Source of the DNA: Cololabis saira
Taxonomy: Eukaryota > Chordata > Actinopteri > Beloniformes > Belonidae
DNA: 64,000 nucleotides
Assembly: GCF_033807715.1 (NCBI RefSeq)
Contig: NC_084587.1
Coordinates: forward strand, 23,460,017 to 23,524,016
Direction: 5' to 3'
The notes beneath the pieces are model-generated. The model searched no databases, had not been told where the DNA came from, and was given only the letters and a program-made list of their open reading frames with translations. Both the position numbers and the translations under genes were made by a program. This document shows, in pieces, positions 50,301 to 53,032 of the stretch. Numbering within the stretch: the first letter of the stretch is position 1; each line of letters starts with the position of its first letter.

Positions 50301-51191
50301 AAAGAGACAGCATGCGTGTCACCCACCCTCAGAAGAGGGGGAGGGATGCTGAATTGACAGAGTCTGAGTCAGACTCTGAAAACACCATTGTTTCCTAACC
50401 CTGCCTCTCTCTTTTTACACCTGCAAAAAAAAAAGCACATTGATGTTGTTTTATTTACTTTTAATGGCAGGTGTTGTACTTTCACTACTTGTCTAAAACA
50501 CTATGTTGGTACTATTGCTTGGCTATATCGAACAAAAATCTTTGAGTATAAGACACAAGGCAATTGCTGATATATTCATATGTATTCTCTGAGAATATTT
50601 GAAATTAATATTAGCCTATTGATAGTATCCACATATTTGCACTGTGCCTATTGTCTGTTAGTATGACTCACCTCTTTTAACAACCTTTTGTGGCAGTTTG
50701 AGAACAATTACTGTAATTTTGACAGGAAAGTCTTCTTTGCTTTACCTTCCTAATTTAGTTTTTAGTGTTTTGCAGCTCAATACTAGAATGAATGCATACT
50801 AAAAAATGAATGAAGTTGATCAGAAATGCATCTTGCTTTCACATTGTCTGCAATGAAGTAAAAATAAATGCAGTTGCATAGGGCTTTTACATAATACCGA
50901 CTATGAAATGGGTTTAAAACCAAAAAAAGAGAGAAGTTGAATGAACTGTTCTCAGTACCTGCAATCATGCTGTCAGTTGTTGATGTACGCTGCAGCACCA
51001 GGTGAATGAGCCCCACATCAGTGCACGCCTGCAGGTTACGGACACTTTTCTTGAGGATTGCAGTGAAGATGCTCCATATCTCCGCCTGACAGTTTGGCTC
51101 ACACTTGTCCAGCAGTTCCACCATGCACACAATGCTCTCCGGTTCTTGGATGATGAAGTTCATCTCCAAGTCAAATTGGCCACCGACTAGC
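415..51191 (-). CDS. lrba: lrba (LPS-responsive beige-like anchor protein), partial gene, 32 coding exons
   Basis: LRBA is a very large cytosolic and vesicle-associated BEACH-family scaffold. In mammals it protects CTLA4 from lysosomal degradation and acts in endosomal traffic. Translated exons follow vertebrate LRBA in order: N-terminal helical region, ConA-like domain, armadillo/solenoid region, acidic linker, conserved central block, variable linker and the DUF1088-type block. LRBA rather than its paralog NBEA is indicated by the wording of the conserved blocks, for example [20 protein letters not shown] before the central block, [13 protein letters not shown], and GILRQCLRL. About 5,620 coding bases (about 1,873 codons) are present, against about 2,860 residues in human LRBA. 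The first coding exon and the PH-BEACH-WD40 exons are outside the window. All splice phases agree except for one extra base near the 5' end of exon w1. Three introns have GC donors. Identity rests on remembered family sequence, not on a search. Confidence 0.96.
477..2399 (-). other. lrba intron w31-w32
   Basis: A 1.9-kb intron with canonical GT-AG ends. It holds a perfect short inverted repeat at 1312-1354, given separately. I recognise nothing else. Confidence 0.85.
1312..1354. repeat. perfect hairpin, 19-bp arms, 5-nt loop
   Basis: The left arm at 1312-1330 (core ATATATCAGCTCAACAA) is exactly complementary to the right arm at 1336-1354, with loop AGGAC. It is much too small to be a transposon. 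It could come from replication template switching or be an RNA stem in the lrba intron. No function can be assigned. Confidence 0.9.
2400..2533 (-). CDS. lrba: lrba exon w31 (start of DUF1088-type block)
   Basis: One base completes Ser, then [40 protein letters not shown] and IEGT plus one base. It is nearly identical to mammalian LRBA. Acceptor ctttcag, donor CCA|GTGAGT. It makes the GTS-containing form of the junction IEGTSLVCMKSS. Confidence 0.97.
2767..2851 (-). CDS. lrba: lrba exon w30 (short variable linker exon)
   Basis: Two bases complete Ser, then [20 protein letters not shown] and QNTAPNM plus two bases (AG). It is recognised by LPSVP and by the NM(S) that joins the conserved block in w31. 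Both phases fit the neighbours. Acceptor ccctgcag, donor AG|GTGATT. Similarity outside these points is weak. Confidence 0.85.
2903..2920. repeat. short (AC)n microsatellite
   Basis: About nine AC units in the intron between w29 and w30, followed by imperfect CA-rich sequence. Confidence 0.9.
5139..5172. repeat. perfect hairpin, 13-bp arms, 8-nt loop
   Basis: CTCTGGTACTATT at 5139-5151 is exactly complementary to 5160-5172. Intronic; origin unknown. Confidence 0.85.
5310..5359. repeat. (GT)n microsatellite beside a splice donor
   Basis: About 25 GT units on the plus strand, read as CA in the lrba transcript. On the minus strand the intron after w29 starts GTGAGTGTGTGTAC and runs directly into the CA tract. 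CA repeats near donors are known binding sites for hnRNP L. Confidence 0.97.
5372..5538 (-). CDS. lrba: lrba exon w29 (variable linker next to a CA repeat)
   Basis: One base completes Arg, then [40 protein letters not shown] and [15 protein letters not shown] plus one base. The start aligns with the SVIVAAKK block of human LRBA; the rest is a variable Ser/Thr/Ala linker. Acceptor ctgcag. The donor is CTT|GTGAGT, followed about 12 nt later by a long CA tract. Confidence 0.92.
5539..12476 (-). other. lrba intron w28-w29 (6.9 kb)
   Basis: It holds poly-T/poly-A runs, a (GT)n tract at 8353-8390 and a moderately GC-rich block at about 8236-8345 that could be a conserved non-coding element. From 8,750 to 12,470 I see only ordinary AT-rich intron. 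Open frames in it do not resemble any protein I know. Confidence 0.8.
8353..8390. repeat. (GT)n microsatellite
   Basis: About 19 GT units, plus strand, in the large intron between w28 and w29. Confidence 0.97.
12477..12834 (-). CDS. lrba: lrba exon w28 (variable linker)
   Basis: This 358-bp exon encodes [40 protein letters not shown] and onward. It contains the conserved motifs [26 protein letters not shown] and [20 protein letters not shown], and ends QFRSFD plus two bases. Acceptor ttctcag, donor AG|GTGAGA. The motifs align with human LRBA. Confidence 0.96.
13032..13173 (-). CDS. lrba: lrba exon w27 (hydrophobic segment)
   Basis: This encodes [40 protein letters not shown] and SQSSRST plus one base. 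The stretch [15 protein letters not shown] is strongly hydrophobic and conserved. Acceptor gtttcag, donor ACAG|GTATGC. Confidence 0.96.
13250..13898. mobile_element. hAT-like non-autonomous element (MITE) with 8-bp target duplication
   Basis: The element runs 13258-13890 (633 bp). It starts TAGGGCTGGGCGATAT and ends with the exact inverted complement of those 16 bp. It is flanked by the perfect 8-bp direct repeat GTTGTACG (13250-13257 and 13891-13898), which is the target duplication length of hAT elements. The interior is AT-rich with many CGATAT motifs and a long poly-T, and no transposase is seen. It fills most of the 759-bp intron between w26 and w27; without element and duplication the intron would be about 118 bp. 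Confidence 0.92.
13933..14040 (-). CDS. lrba: lrba exon w26
   Basis: Thirty-six codons, phase 0 on both sides: [20 protein letters not shown], then [16 protein letters not shown]. Acceptor catgcag, donor ATT|GTGAGT. The block [20 protein letters not shown] is nearly invariant in LRBA and NBEA. Confidence 0.97.
14450..15410. repeat. TTTTAGTC-rich interspersed repeat (probable degenerate transposon)
   Basis: Many copies of ATTTTAGTCTGGTTTTAGTC-like motifs occupy the left part. The right part repeats ATTTTAGTCTTG-like motifs and has TTCGTTGACGACGATATTT near its end. Sequences of this style (tracts of TTTAGT next to GTCAACGAAAA) are common interspersed repeats in fish genomes. The ends resemble each other weakly in inverted orientation. 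I cannot define exact termini or the class. Confidence 0.55.
15438..15702 (+). mobile_element. tRNA-derived SINE
   Basis: The tRNA-like head has an A box TGGCTCAGTTGG at 15446-15457 and a B box GGTTCCAACCC at 15490-15500, a normal spacing for a pol III promoter. The body contains TGGGCAAGACACTGAATCCC. The tail contains AAAGCGCTTTGGGG and GCGCTATATAAGTG and ends in repeats of CCATTTA. This arrangement is typical of fish SINEs with a LINE-like tail. The tRNA part is not a functional tRNA gene. Confidence 0.88.
15834..15952 (-). CDS. lrba: lrba exon w25 (GC donor at its 3' end)
   Basis: Two bases complete Val, then [39 protein letters not shown]. The first twelve residues are conserved; the rest is variable linker. 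Acceptor ccctag. The 3' boundary is CAG|GCAAGTAA, a GC donor at 15833-15832. The GT three bases later would break the frame into w26. Confidence 0.93.
18050..18310 (+). pseudogene. hAT/ZBED-type transposase remnant
   Basis: It reads [40 protein letters not shown] and AELQAEI before low-complexity sequence and a stop. The pattern CTFLDPRY is common in the region before the hAT dimerisation domain. The N-terminal BED finger and most of the catalytic region are absent. Confidence 0.65.
18314..18409. mobile_element. 96-bp palindromic element nested in the hAT
   Basis: The left end GTAAAGCCTGATTTACGG and the right end CCATAAATCAGGCTTTAC are inverted copies with one mismatch, and complementarity continues toward the centre (TTCCGC, CGCGGAA, CTACGCCGTAG). 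It is a nearly complete hairpin, the form of a very short MITE. It lies just after the transposase remnant. Confidence 0.8.
19592..19772 (-). CDS. lrba: lrba exon w24
   Basis: This encodes [40 protein letters not shown] and [20 protein letters not shown] plus one base. [12 protein letters not shown] and [10 protein letters not shown] are LRBA forms. Acceptor taccag, donor TGG|GTAAGC. Confidence 0.96.
19773..20400 (-). other. lrba intron w23-w24
   Basis: A 628-bp intron with GT-AG ends. AT-rich; I see nothing else in it. Confidence 0.85.
20401..20554 (-). CDS. lrba: lrba exon w23
   Basis: One base completes Ser, then [40 protein letters not shown] and [11 protein letters not shown]. Acceptor tttcag, donor TCT|GTGAGT. 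Phase 2 in, 0 out. Confidence 0.96.
20555..21075 (-). other. lrba intron w22-w23
   Basis: A 521-bp intron with GT-AG ends and a poly-A run near 20941. Nothing else seen. Confidence 0.85.
21076..21272 (-). CDS. lrba: lrba exon w22 (start of conserved central block)
   Basis: This starts with a variable Ser/Thr-rich stretch ([20 protein letters not shown]). It then enters the strongly conserved block [20 protein letters not shown] and [13 protein letters not shown] plus two bases. The intron to w21 is only 95 bp. Acceptor ttctgcag, donor GGAG|GTAGGG. Confidence 0.95.
21368..22729 (-). CDS. lrba: lrba exon w21 (large acidic Ser/Thr/Glu-rich linker exon)
   Basis: A single 1,362-bp exon of 454 codons, phase 0 on both sides. 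It opens with [20 protein letters not shown], which matches the conserved LRBA start of this exon. It then runs through about 400 residues of low-complexity sequence dominated by Ser, Thr, Glu, Asp, Asn and Gln, including an acidic Glu/Lys run. It closes with [20 protein letters not shown] and ELKETSST, again LRBA-like. The interior is expected to be disordered and is poorly conserved between species. Acceptor tttgcag, donor ACA|GTAGGC. The reading frame stays open for a short way past the donor into the intron, but the conserved protein continues in w22. Confidence 0.94.
22896..23514. mobile_element. hAT-like non-autonomous element with 8-bp target duplication
   Basis: The element runs 22904-23506 (603 bp). 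It starts TAGGGCTGTTCGATTTT and ends with the inverted complement of TAGGGCTGTTCGAT. The perfect 8-bp direct repeat CTGCTAAG flanks it (22896-22903 and 23507-23514). The interior is AT-rich with CGATT/AATCG motifs and a 16-bp direct repeat near 23358-23391. Its first bases (TAGGGCTG) match those of the element at 13258, so both probably belong to related families. No transposase is seen. Confidence 0.92.
23810..24334. mobile_element. MITE with perfect 25-bp terminal inverted repeats
   Basis: The element runs 23812-24332 (521 bp). The left terminus starts CCGTATTTTCTGGACTATAA and matches the inverted right terminus over 25 bp without mismatch. It is bounded by TA on both sides, which would fit a Tc1/mariner-type duplication, but the class is not certain. 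Repeated AAGCCGCA(C/T)CTGC-like units lie just inside the left end. The ends stay identical while the interior is degenerate. Confidence 0.85.
24989..25006. repeat. short (TC)n tract
   Basis: About nine TC units in the intron between w20 and w21. Confidence 0.85.
27322..27386. repeat. imperfect (CA)n microsatellite
   Basis: CA-rich sequence interrupted by CGTGCTCT, GT and CT steps, ending with about eleven clean CA units. Confidence 0.92.
29150..29342 (-). CDS. lrba: lrba exon w20 (end of solenoid region)
   Basis: This encodes [40 protein letters not shown] and [20 protein letters not shown], then [14 protein letters not shown] is the LRBA form. Acceptor gtttcag, donor AAG|GTCAGA. Phase 2 in, 0 out. 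Confidence 0.97.
29455..29578 (-). CDS. lrba: lrba exon w19
   Basis: Two bases complete Gln, then [20 protein letters not shown] and [20 protein letters not shown] plus two bases. Acceptor tttttcag, donor CAG|GTAAAA. The intron to w20 is only 112 bp. Confidence 0.96.
29579..31500 (-). other. lrba intron w18-w19 (1.9 kb)
   Basis: GT-AG intron. A short (TA)n(CA)n stretch lies near 30470. Nothing else recognised. Confidence 0.85.
31501..31582 (-). CDS. lrba: lrba exon w18
   Basis: This encodes [20 protein letters not shown] and TVKILNP plus one base. Acceptor tggcag, donor C|GTAAGT. Phase 0 in, 1 out. Confidence 0.96.
31583..31930 (-). other. lrba intron w17-w18
   Basis: A 348-bp intron with donor GTCAGT. 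Nothing else seen. Confidence 0.85.
31931..32039 (-). CDS. lrba: lrba exon w17
   Basis: One base completes Lys, then [20 protein letters not shown] and [16 protein letters not shown]. Acceptor gatcag, donor GAG|GTCAGT. Phase 2 in, 0 out. Confidence 0.96.
32040..33027 (-). other. lrba intron w16-w17
   Basis: A 988-bp intron, AT-rich. Nothing else seen. Confidence 0.85.
33028..33120 (-). CDS. lrba: lrba exon w16
   Basis: One base completes Arg, then [20 protein letters not shown] and [10 protein letters not shown] plus two bases (AA). Acceptor caacag, donor AA|GTAAGT. Confidence 0.96.
33275..33372 (-). CDS. lrba: lrba exon w15
   Basis: This encodes [20 protein letters not shown] and [12 protein letters not shown] plus two bases (CG). 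Acceptor ccacag, donor CG|GTATAG. Part of the solenoid region. Confidence 0.96.
33373..33885 (-). other. lrba intron w14-w15
   Basis: A 513-bp intron with GT-AG ends. Nothing else seen. Confidence 0.85.
33886..33948 (-). CDS. lrba: lrba exon w14
   Basis: Twenty-one codons, phase 0 on both sides: [20 protein letters not shown], then E. Nearly invariant in the family. Acceptor attacag, donor GAG|GTAGGC. Confidence 0.96.
33949..34155 (-). other. GC-AG intron w13-w14
   Basis: A 207-bp intron that starts GCAAGTTT and ends TTACAG on the minus strand. Both flanking codons (Lys then Asp) and the phase match the LRBA family protein, so the GC donor is required by frame. Confidence 0.93.
34156..34235 (-). 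CDS. lrba: lrba exon w13 (GC donor at its 3' end)
   Basis: Two bases complete Asp, then [20 protein letters not shown] and KQLIMK. Acceptor gctttcag. The 3' boundary is AAG|GCAAGTTT, so the following intron (33949-34155) starts with GC. Using the GT three bases further on would put the next exon out of frame. Confidence 0.95.
34481..34649 (-). CDS. lrba: lrba exon w12 (solenoid region)
   Basis: This encodes [40 protein letters not shown] and [16 protein letters not shown] plus one base. Acceptor acatacag, donor TTG|GTGAGA. Phase 0 in, 1 out. Confidence 0.97.
34650..36765 (-). other. lrba intron w11-w12 (2.1 kb)
   Basis: It carries a plus-strand LINE 3' end at about 34990-35528 and an (ATT)n-like tract near 35285-35325. 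The rest is AT-rich and unrecognised. Confidence 0.8.
34990..35528 (+). mobile_element. 3' end of a non-LTR retrotransposon (LINE)
   Basis: The plus strand at 35069-35182 reads [20 protein letters not shown] and YKILFKAKV, then a stop. The pattern GVKLWNSL followed by a short amphipathic tail is the usual C-terminus of fish LINE reverse transcriptases. A roughly 350-bp 3' region follows and ends in AACTAACTAACTAACTAA. The rest of the reverse transcriptase is missing, so this is a 5'-truncated copy inserted antisense to lrba. Confidence 0.8.
36766..36918 (-). CDS. lrba: lrba exon w11 (solenoid region)
   Basis: Fifty-one codons, phase 0 on both sides: [40 protein letters not shown] and [11 protein letters not shown]. 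Acceptor ttctag, donor AAG|GTAACA. Confidence 0.96.
36919..37311 (-). other. lrba intron w10-w11
   Basis: A 393-bp intron with GT-AG ends. Nothing else seen. Confidence 0.85.
37312..37420 (-). CDS. lrba: lrba exon w10 (solenoid region)
   Basis: One base completes a Cys codon, followed by [20 protein letters not shown] and [16 protein letters not shown]. Phase 2 in, 0 out. Acceptor ttgacag, donor AAG|GTGAGG. Confidence 0.96.
37421..37969 (-). other. lrba intron w9-w10
   Basis: A 549-bp intron. Nothing else seen. Confidence 0.85.
37970..38103 (-). CDS. lrba: lrba exon w9 (solenoid region)
   Basis: This encodes [20 protein letters not shown], then [20 protein letters not shown] and DTSV plus two bases (TG). 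Acceptor ctgtag, donor TG|GTAACA. It begins the armadillo-like region (DUF4704-type). The tail after LFAQLDY differs most from mammals, as is usual for this loop. Confidence 0.95.
38104..39196 (-). other. lrba intron w8-w9
   Basis: A 1.1-kb intron, AT-rich. Nothing else seen. Confidence 0.85.
39197..39394 (-). CDS. lrba: lrba exon w8
   Basis: Sixty-six codons, phase 0 on both sides: [40 protein letters not shown], then [20 protein letters not shown] and HALMLQ. It is highly conserved in LRBA and NBEA. Acceptor ccacag, donor CAG|GTAATT. Confidence 0.97.
39395..41805 (-). other. lrba intron w7-w8 (2.4 kb)
   Basis: It holds poly-A runs near 40727 and 40785 and a TTTTAGTT-rich repeat at about 41180-41660. 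No exon seen. Confidence 0.8.
41180..41660. repeat. TTTTAGTT-rich interspersed repeat
   Basis: On the minus strand it begins near 41660 with AGAGTTGTTACAGTTAATGA followed by AAACTAAGACTAAAAATG and further AAAACTAAAA motifs. This matches the general pattern of a common fish interspersed repeat (GTTAACGAAAACTAAAACTA). Its ends are not clear. It may be related to the repeat at 14450-15410. Confidence 0.55.
41806..41952 (-). CDS. lrba: lrba exon w7 (end of ConA-like domain)
   Basis: Forty-nine codons, phase 0 on both sides: [20 protein letters not shown], then [20 protein letters not shown] and IYQLGPGYQ. It ends the ConA-like domain. Acceptor ctgcag, donor CAG|GTCAGA. Confidence 0.97.
41953..43056 (-). 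other. lrba intron w6-w7
   Basis: A 1.1-kb intron, AT-rich. Nothing else seen. Confidence 0.85.
43057..43176 (-). CDS. lrba: lrba exon w6 (ConA-like domain)
   Basis: Forty codons, phase 0 on both sides: [20 protein letters not shown], then [20 protein letters not shown]. This is a core beta-strand block of the ConA-like domain. Acceptor ttgcag, donor GAC|GTAAGT. Confidence 0.97.
43177..43831 (-). other. lrba intron w5-w6
   Basis: A 655-bp intron. Nothing else seen. Confidence 0.85.
43832..43958 (-). CDS. lrba: lrba exon w5 (ConA-like domain)
   Basis: This encodes [20 protein letters not shown] and then [22 protein letters not shown]. It is nearly identical to mammalian LRBA over its whole length. 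Phase 2 in, 0 out. Acceptor tttttcag, donor AAG|GTAAGA. Confidence 0.97.
43959..44855 (-). other. lrba intron w4-w5
   Basis: An 897-bp intron. The stretch 44100-44240 has few simple repeats and AATTAA motifs and may be conserved, but this is only an impression. Confidence 0.75.
44856..44977 (-). CDS. lrba: lrba exon w4 (start of ConA-like domain)
   Basis: This encodes [20 protein letters not shown] and continues through [20 protein letters not shown]. It ends with two bases (TG) that join the next exon to give Cys. This is the first strand set of the concanavalin A-like (laminin G-like) domain. Acceptor ctgacag, donor TG|GTAAGT. Confidence 0.97.
45438..46960 (-). mobile_element. degenerate L2-type LINE, reverse transcriptase fragment
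   Basis: Read on the minus strand, three pieces of a LINE reverse transcriptase occur in order. At 46930-46664 there is a fragment with [20 protein letters not shown] and [14 protein letters not shown]. Near 46565-46530 lies the catalytic box, read as NADDTQLY, where the family has YADDTQLY. At 46438-46205 there is [15 protein letters not shown] with [13 protein letters not shown]. At 45951-45745 comes the C-terminal [19 protein letters not shown]. Frames are broken between pieces, and the 5' part (endonuclease) is absent. The 3' end near 45438-45500 contains CACAAGGCAATTCAGGGTGC-like sequence on the plus strand, a frequent fish LINE/SINE tail. The clade is most like L2/Maui, by recall only. 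Confidence 0.85.
45518..45705 (+). mobile_element. tRNA-derived SINE nested in the LINE
   Basis: A box TGGCGCAGTGG at 45529-45539 and B box GGTTCGAATCC at 45592-45602. The body contains TTTGCTGCATGTTATCCCC and CTCTCTCCCCTTCCTGTCTG, and the tail GAATAAAGGGCC with an A-rich end. This is a familiar fish tRNA-SINE form. It interrupts the 3' region of the antisense LINE, so it inserted later. Confidence 0.88.
47190..47491 (-). mobile_element. tRNA-derived SINE, minus strand
   Basis: On the minus strand the head starts near 47491 with GGGCACGGTGGCGCAGCAGG. The A box TGGCGCAGCAGG is at 47482-47471 and the B box GGTTCGATTCC at 47438-47428. The body carries GTGGAGTTTGCATGTTCTCC, a sequence common to a widespread fish SINE family. 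The 3' end toward 47190 is uncertain. Confidence 0.8.
47762..47857 (-). CDS. lrba: lrba exon w3
   Basis: Thirty-two codons, phase 0 on both sides: [20 protein letters not shown], then [12 protein letters not shown]. The acceptor is ccttag and the donor GCT|GTAAGT. It links the N-terminal helices to the ConA-like domain. Confidence 0.95.
47858..49000 (-). other. lrba intron w2-w3
   Basis: A 1.1-kb intron. Nothing recognised. Confidence 0.85.
49001..49101 (-). CDS. lrba: lrba exon w2
   Basis: This encodes (A)[17 protein letters not shown], then [17 protein letters not shown]. The acceptor is cttgcag|AC and the donor TGG|GTGAGTC. Phase is 1 in and 0 out. [11 protein letters not shown] is the LRBA form; NBEA differs here. 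Confidence 0.96.
49102..50958 (-). other. lrba intron w1-w2
   Basis: A 1.9-kb intron. Poly-T at about 49958. Nothing else recognised. Confidence 0.85.
50959..51191 (-). CDS. lrba: lrba exon w1 (N-terminal region; frame break at its 5' end)
   Basis: This encodes the block [13 protein letters not shown] to STTDSMIA plus one base (G), matching the LRBA N-terminal helical region. The donor is GCAG|GTACTGAG. The 5' end is odd. After the acceptor gcag the sequence would read L-V-G-G-Q-F-D-L, as in other LRBA and NBEA proteins, if the run of three G at 51180-51182 (minus strand) had only two. As written, the frame that fits the rest of the exon meets TAG four bases into the exon. A second acceptor (ctag, exon end at 51187) would avoid this and start S-V-G-Q-F-D. 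Either a one-base sequence error or indel, or a shifted acceptor, is needed. Confidence 0.9.
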
Positions 51192-51384
51192 TGCAGAGCA
51201 AATTACAAAAAAAAGGAGAAAAGATGAAGACGAGAGCTTTTAAACAACCTGAACTAGAATAAAGTTGCTGTCTTTATTTTCATCAAAACACATATAGCAG
51301 ATTAGAAAATTATAAATAAGTGTCCATGTGAAGTGTACTATCTCAAAGAGATGGTAGACATTAATGGTTAGGGAATATCCACTG

Positions 51385-51403
51385 CTCTCTCTCTCTCTCT
51401 CTC
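51385..51403. repeat. (CT)n tract
   Basis: About nine CT units, some 190 bp upstream of w1 in the intron. Confidence 0.85.
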
Positions 51404-53003
51404 CATGTCTAAATGCAAATCTGACAAAAGGTTACAGAAAACCTTAGACATTGTGGAAAAACCAAAAGTATTGAATATAAGTAGCCATGTCAGTTAAACT
51501 AGGCTACACACCCAAACAGATCACAAAAGTTAAAAACTAAATCTAAAAAGGTCCTCTCTTCCTTTTAAGGGACAGTGGGATACTAACAGCCTCTGACACA
51601 GCCTTGCAGGCACAGCCTTGGGTTGAGAGTAATTTCATTTACAATATTCAATAGAATAAATAAAAAGCTTGCTGGGATCTGAACCTCGTCTTGACATCTA
51701 TGCACAGCTTTGCATTTTATGCTCTTGTAGGTTTCCTTCATGTTTTTGTTTTCCTCTAAAGCCAGTGACACGTTGTTTTCTTCTAGCTAAAAGCTACAGT
51801 ACACCCCTGCTATAAGACAGCAAATGTCATGTCAGCCTGCCACAGCAGAGACCTCCAGCAGAAGGTTGTTAAGGACCCAGTGAGGTATAAAGCTTGCCTT
51901 ATTGCAAAGAAGTAATTTTGTTTGTGTGTAGGGAGGGAAAAAAAACAACATAAGCCATAAATGTCACAATGTCATTTTTTAATAGTTCTAATGGTAAAAG
52001 ATAAGAAAAATAATCCTGGGTGTCAATTTTTTGAGCAAGGCTGTCACATTTAGAATTAAGTGCGACTGAATAAAAGCTCCACTTCAGTCAACATTAAACT
52101 GAGTGCGAGCGTGTATAATAAGGCTGATACAGCAGCAATATCTTTACATATGATAAAAATATGATGACTGTAAAATAAAAAGTGTTATCATTTACATTTT
52201 ACATTTATTTCAAGCCACAGCCATCACAAATGCAAGCAAAACTGCTATCAGATGGATAGAAAATCCATCTATATAGTCATGAGAGGTGGAATAGTCTTTT
52301 GCTTATGAATGCTTCTACCTGAGTCCAGTGACCTGGAAGTATATAAGTAGAAACCGTAAGTATATACCGTAAGTAGAAACCACGATAAGAACTGGTCAAA
52401 TTCTCTAAAGTGCTTATAACATGTATTTTATTATCTCACTTAGCCTTGGGAAACACTGGACCATCCAGTATAAAAAGGGAAGATTGCATCCTATATTTCC
52501 TTCAGGCTTCAACAGTCAAAATCAATATTTGCTTATTTTCATCCAGTCATACTAACTGTGATTAAATAAACTTGAAGGCAGGAAGAGGAGTAGTGTGGGC
52601 AACAGAGGTGAACAGCCTACAACAACATCCTTAATTTGTTAATAAACACTTTTACTTACCAATTTGAATAAATCAACCATGATAGGGTCAGAATATAAGA
52701 TTAAGTTGATACATCCTTTAAAGAACATGAGGATTTATTAGGTAAATGGGCTTTTTGAATAATTTGTGAGAAGTATTTTCTAATAACAGGTCTCTCTCTG
52801 CAACCGCAACCATCAATACACCTAATTAGTCCACTTGTTCTAAACCTCCTATATTGTGTAAAAAACTTTTGGAATCAATTTCAAGATAGTCAAAATATTC
52901 AAAAAATGTAAAATATGGAGAGGGGAAAAAAAAAATCATTCAAAAAAGGGTCAGCTCAATGCAGAACTGCAAAGGCAAGCTGCCTTTGGCCTCCAGAGTT
53001 CTG

Positions 53004-53032
53004 AAATCACCAATATAAAATATTGGTGATTT
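53004..53032. repeat. perfect hairpin, 13-bp arms, 3-nt loop
   Basis: AAATCACCAATAT at 53004-53016 is exactly complementary to 53020-53032, with loop AAA. Intronic; origin unknown. Confidence 0.85.

Noticed and set aside
415..51191. The gene could be nbea (neurobeachin) rather than lrba
   Set aside because: Where the paralogs differ, the exons follow [55 protein letters not shown] and [17 protein letters not shown].
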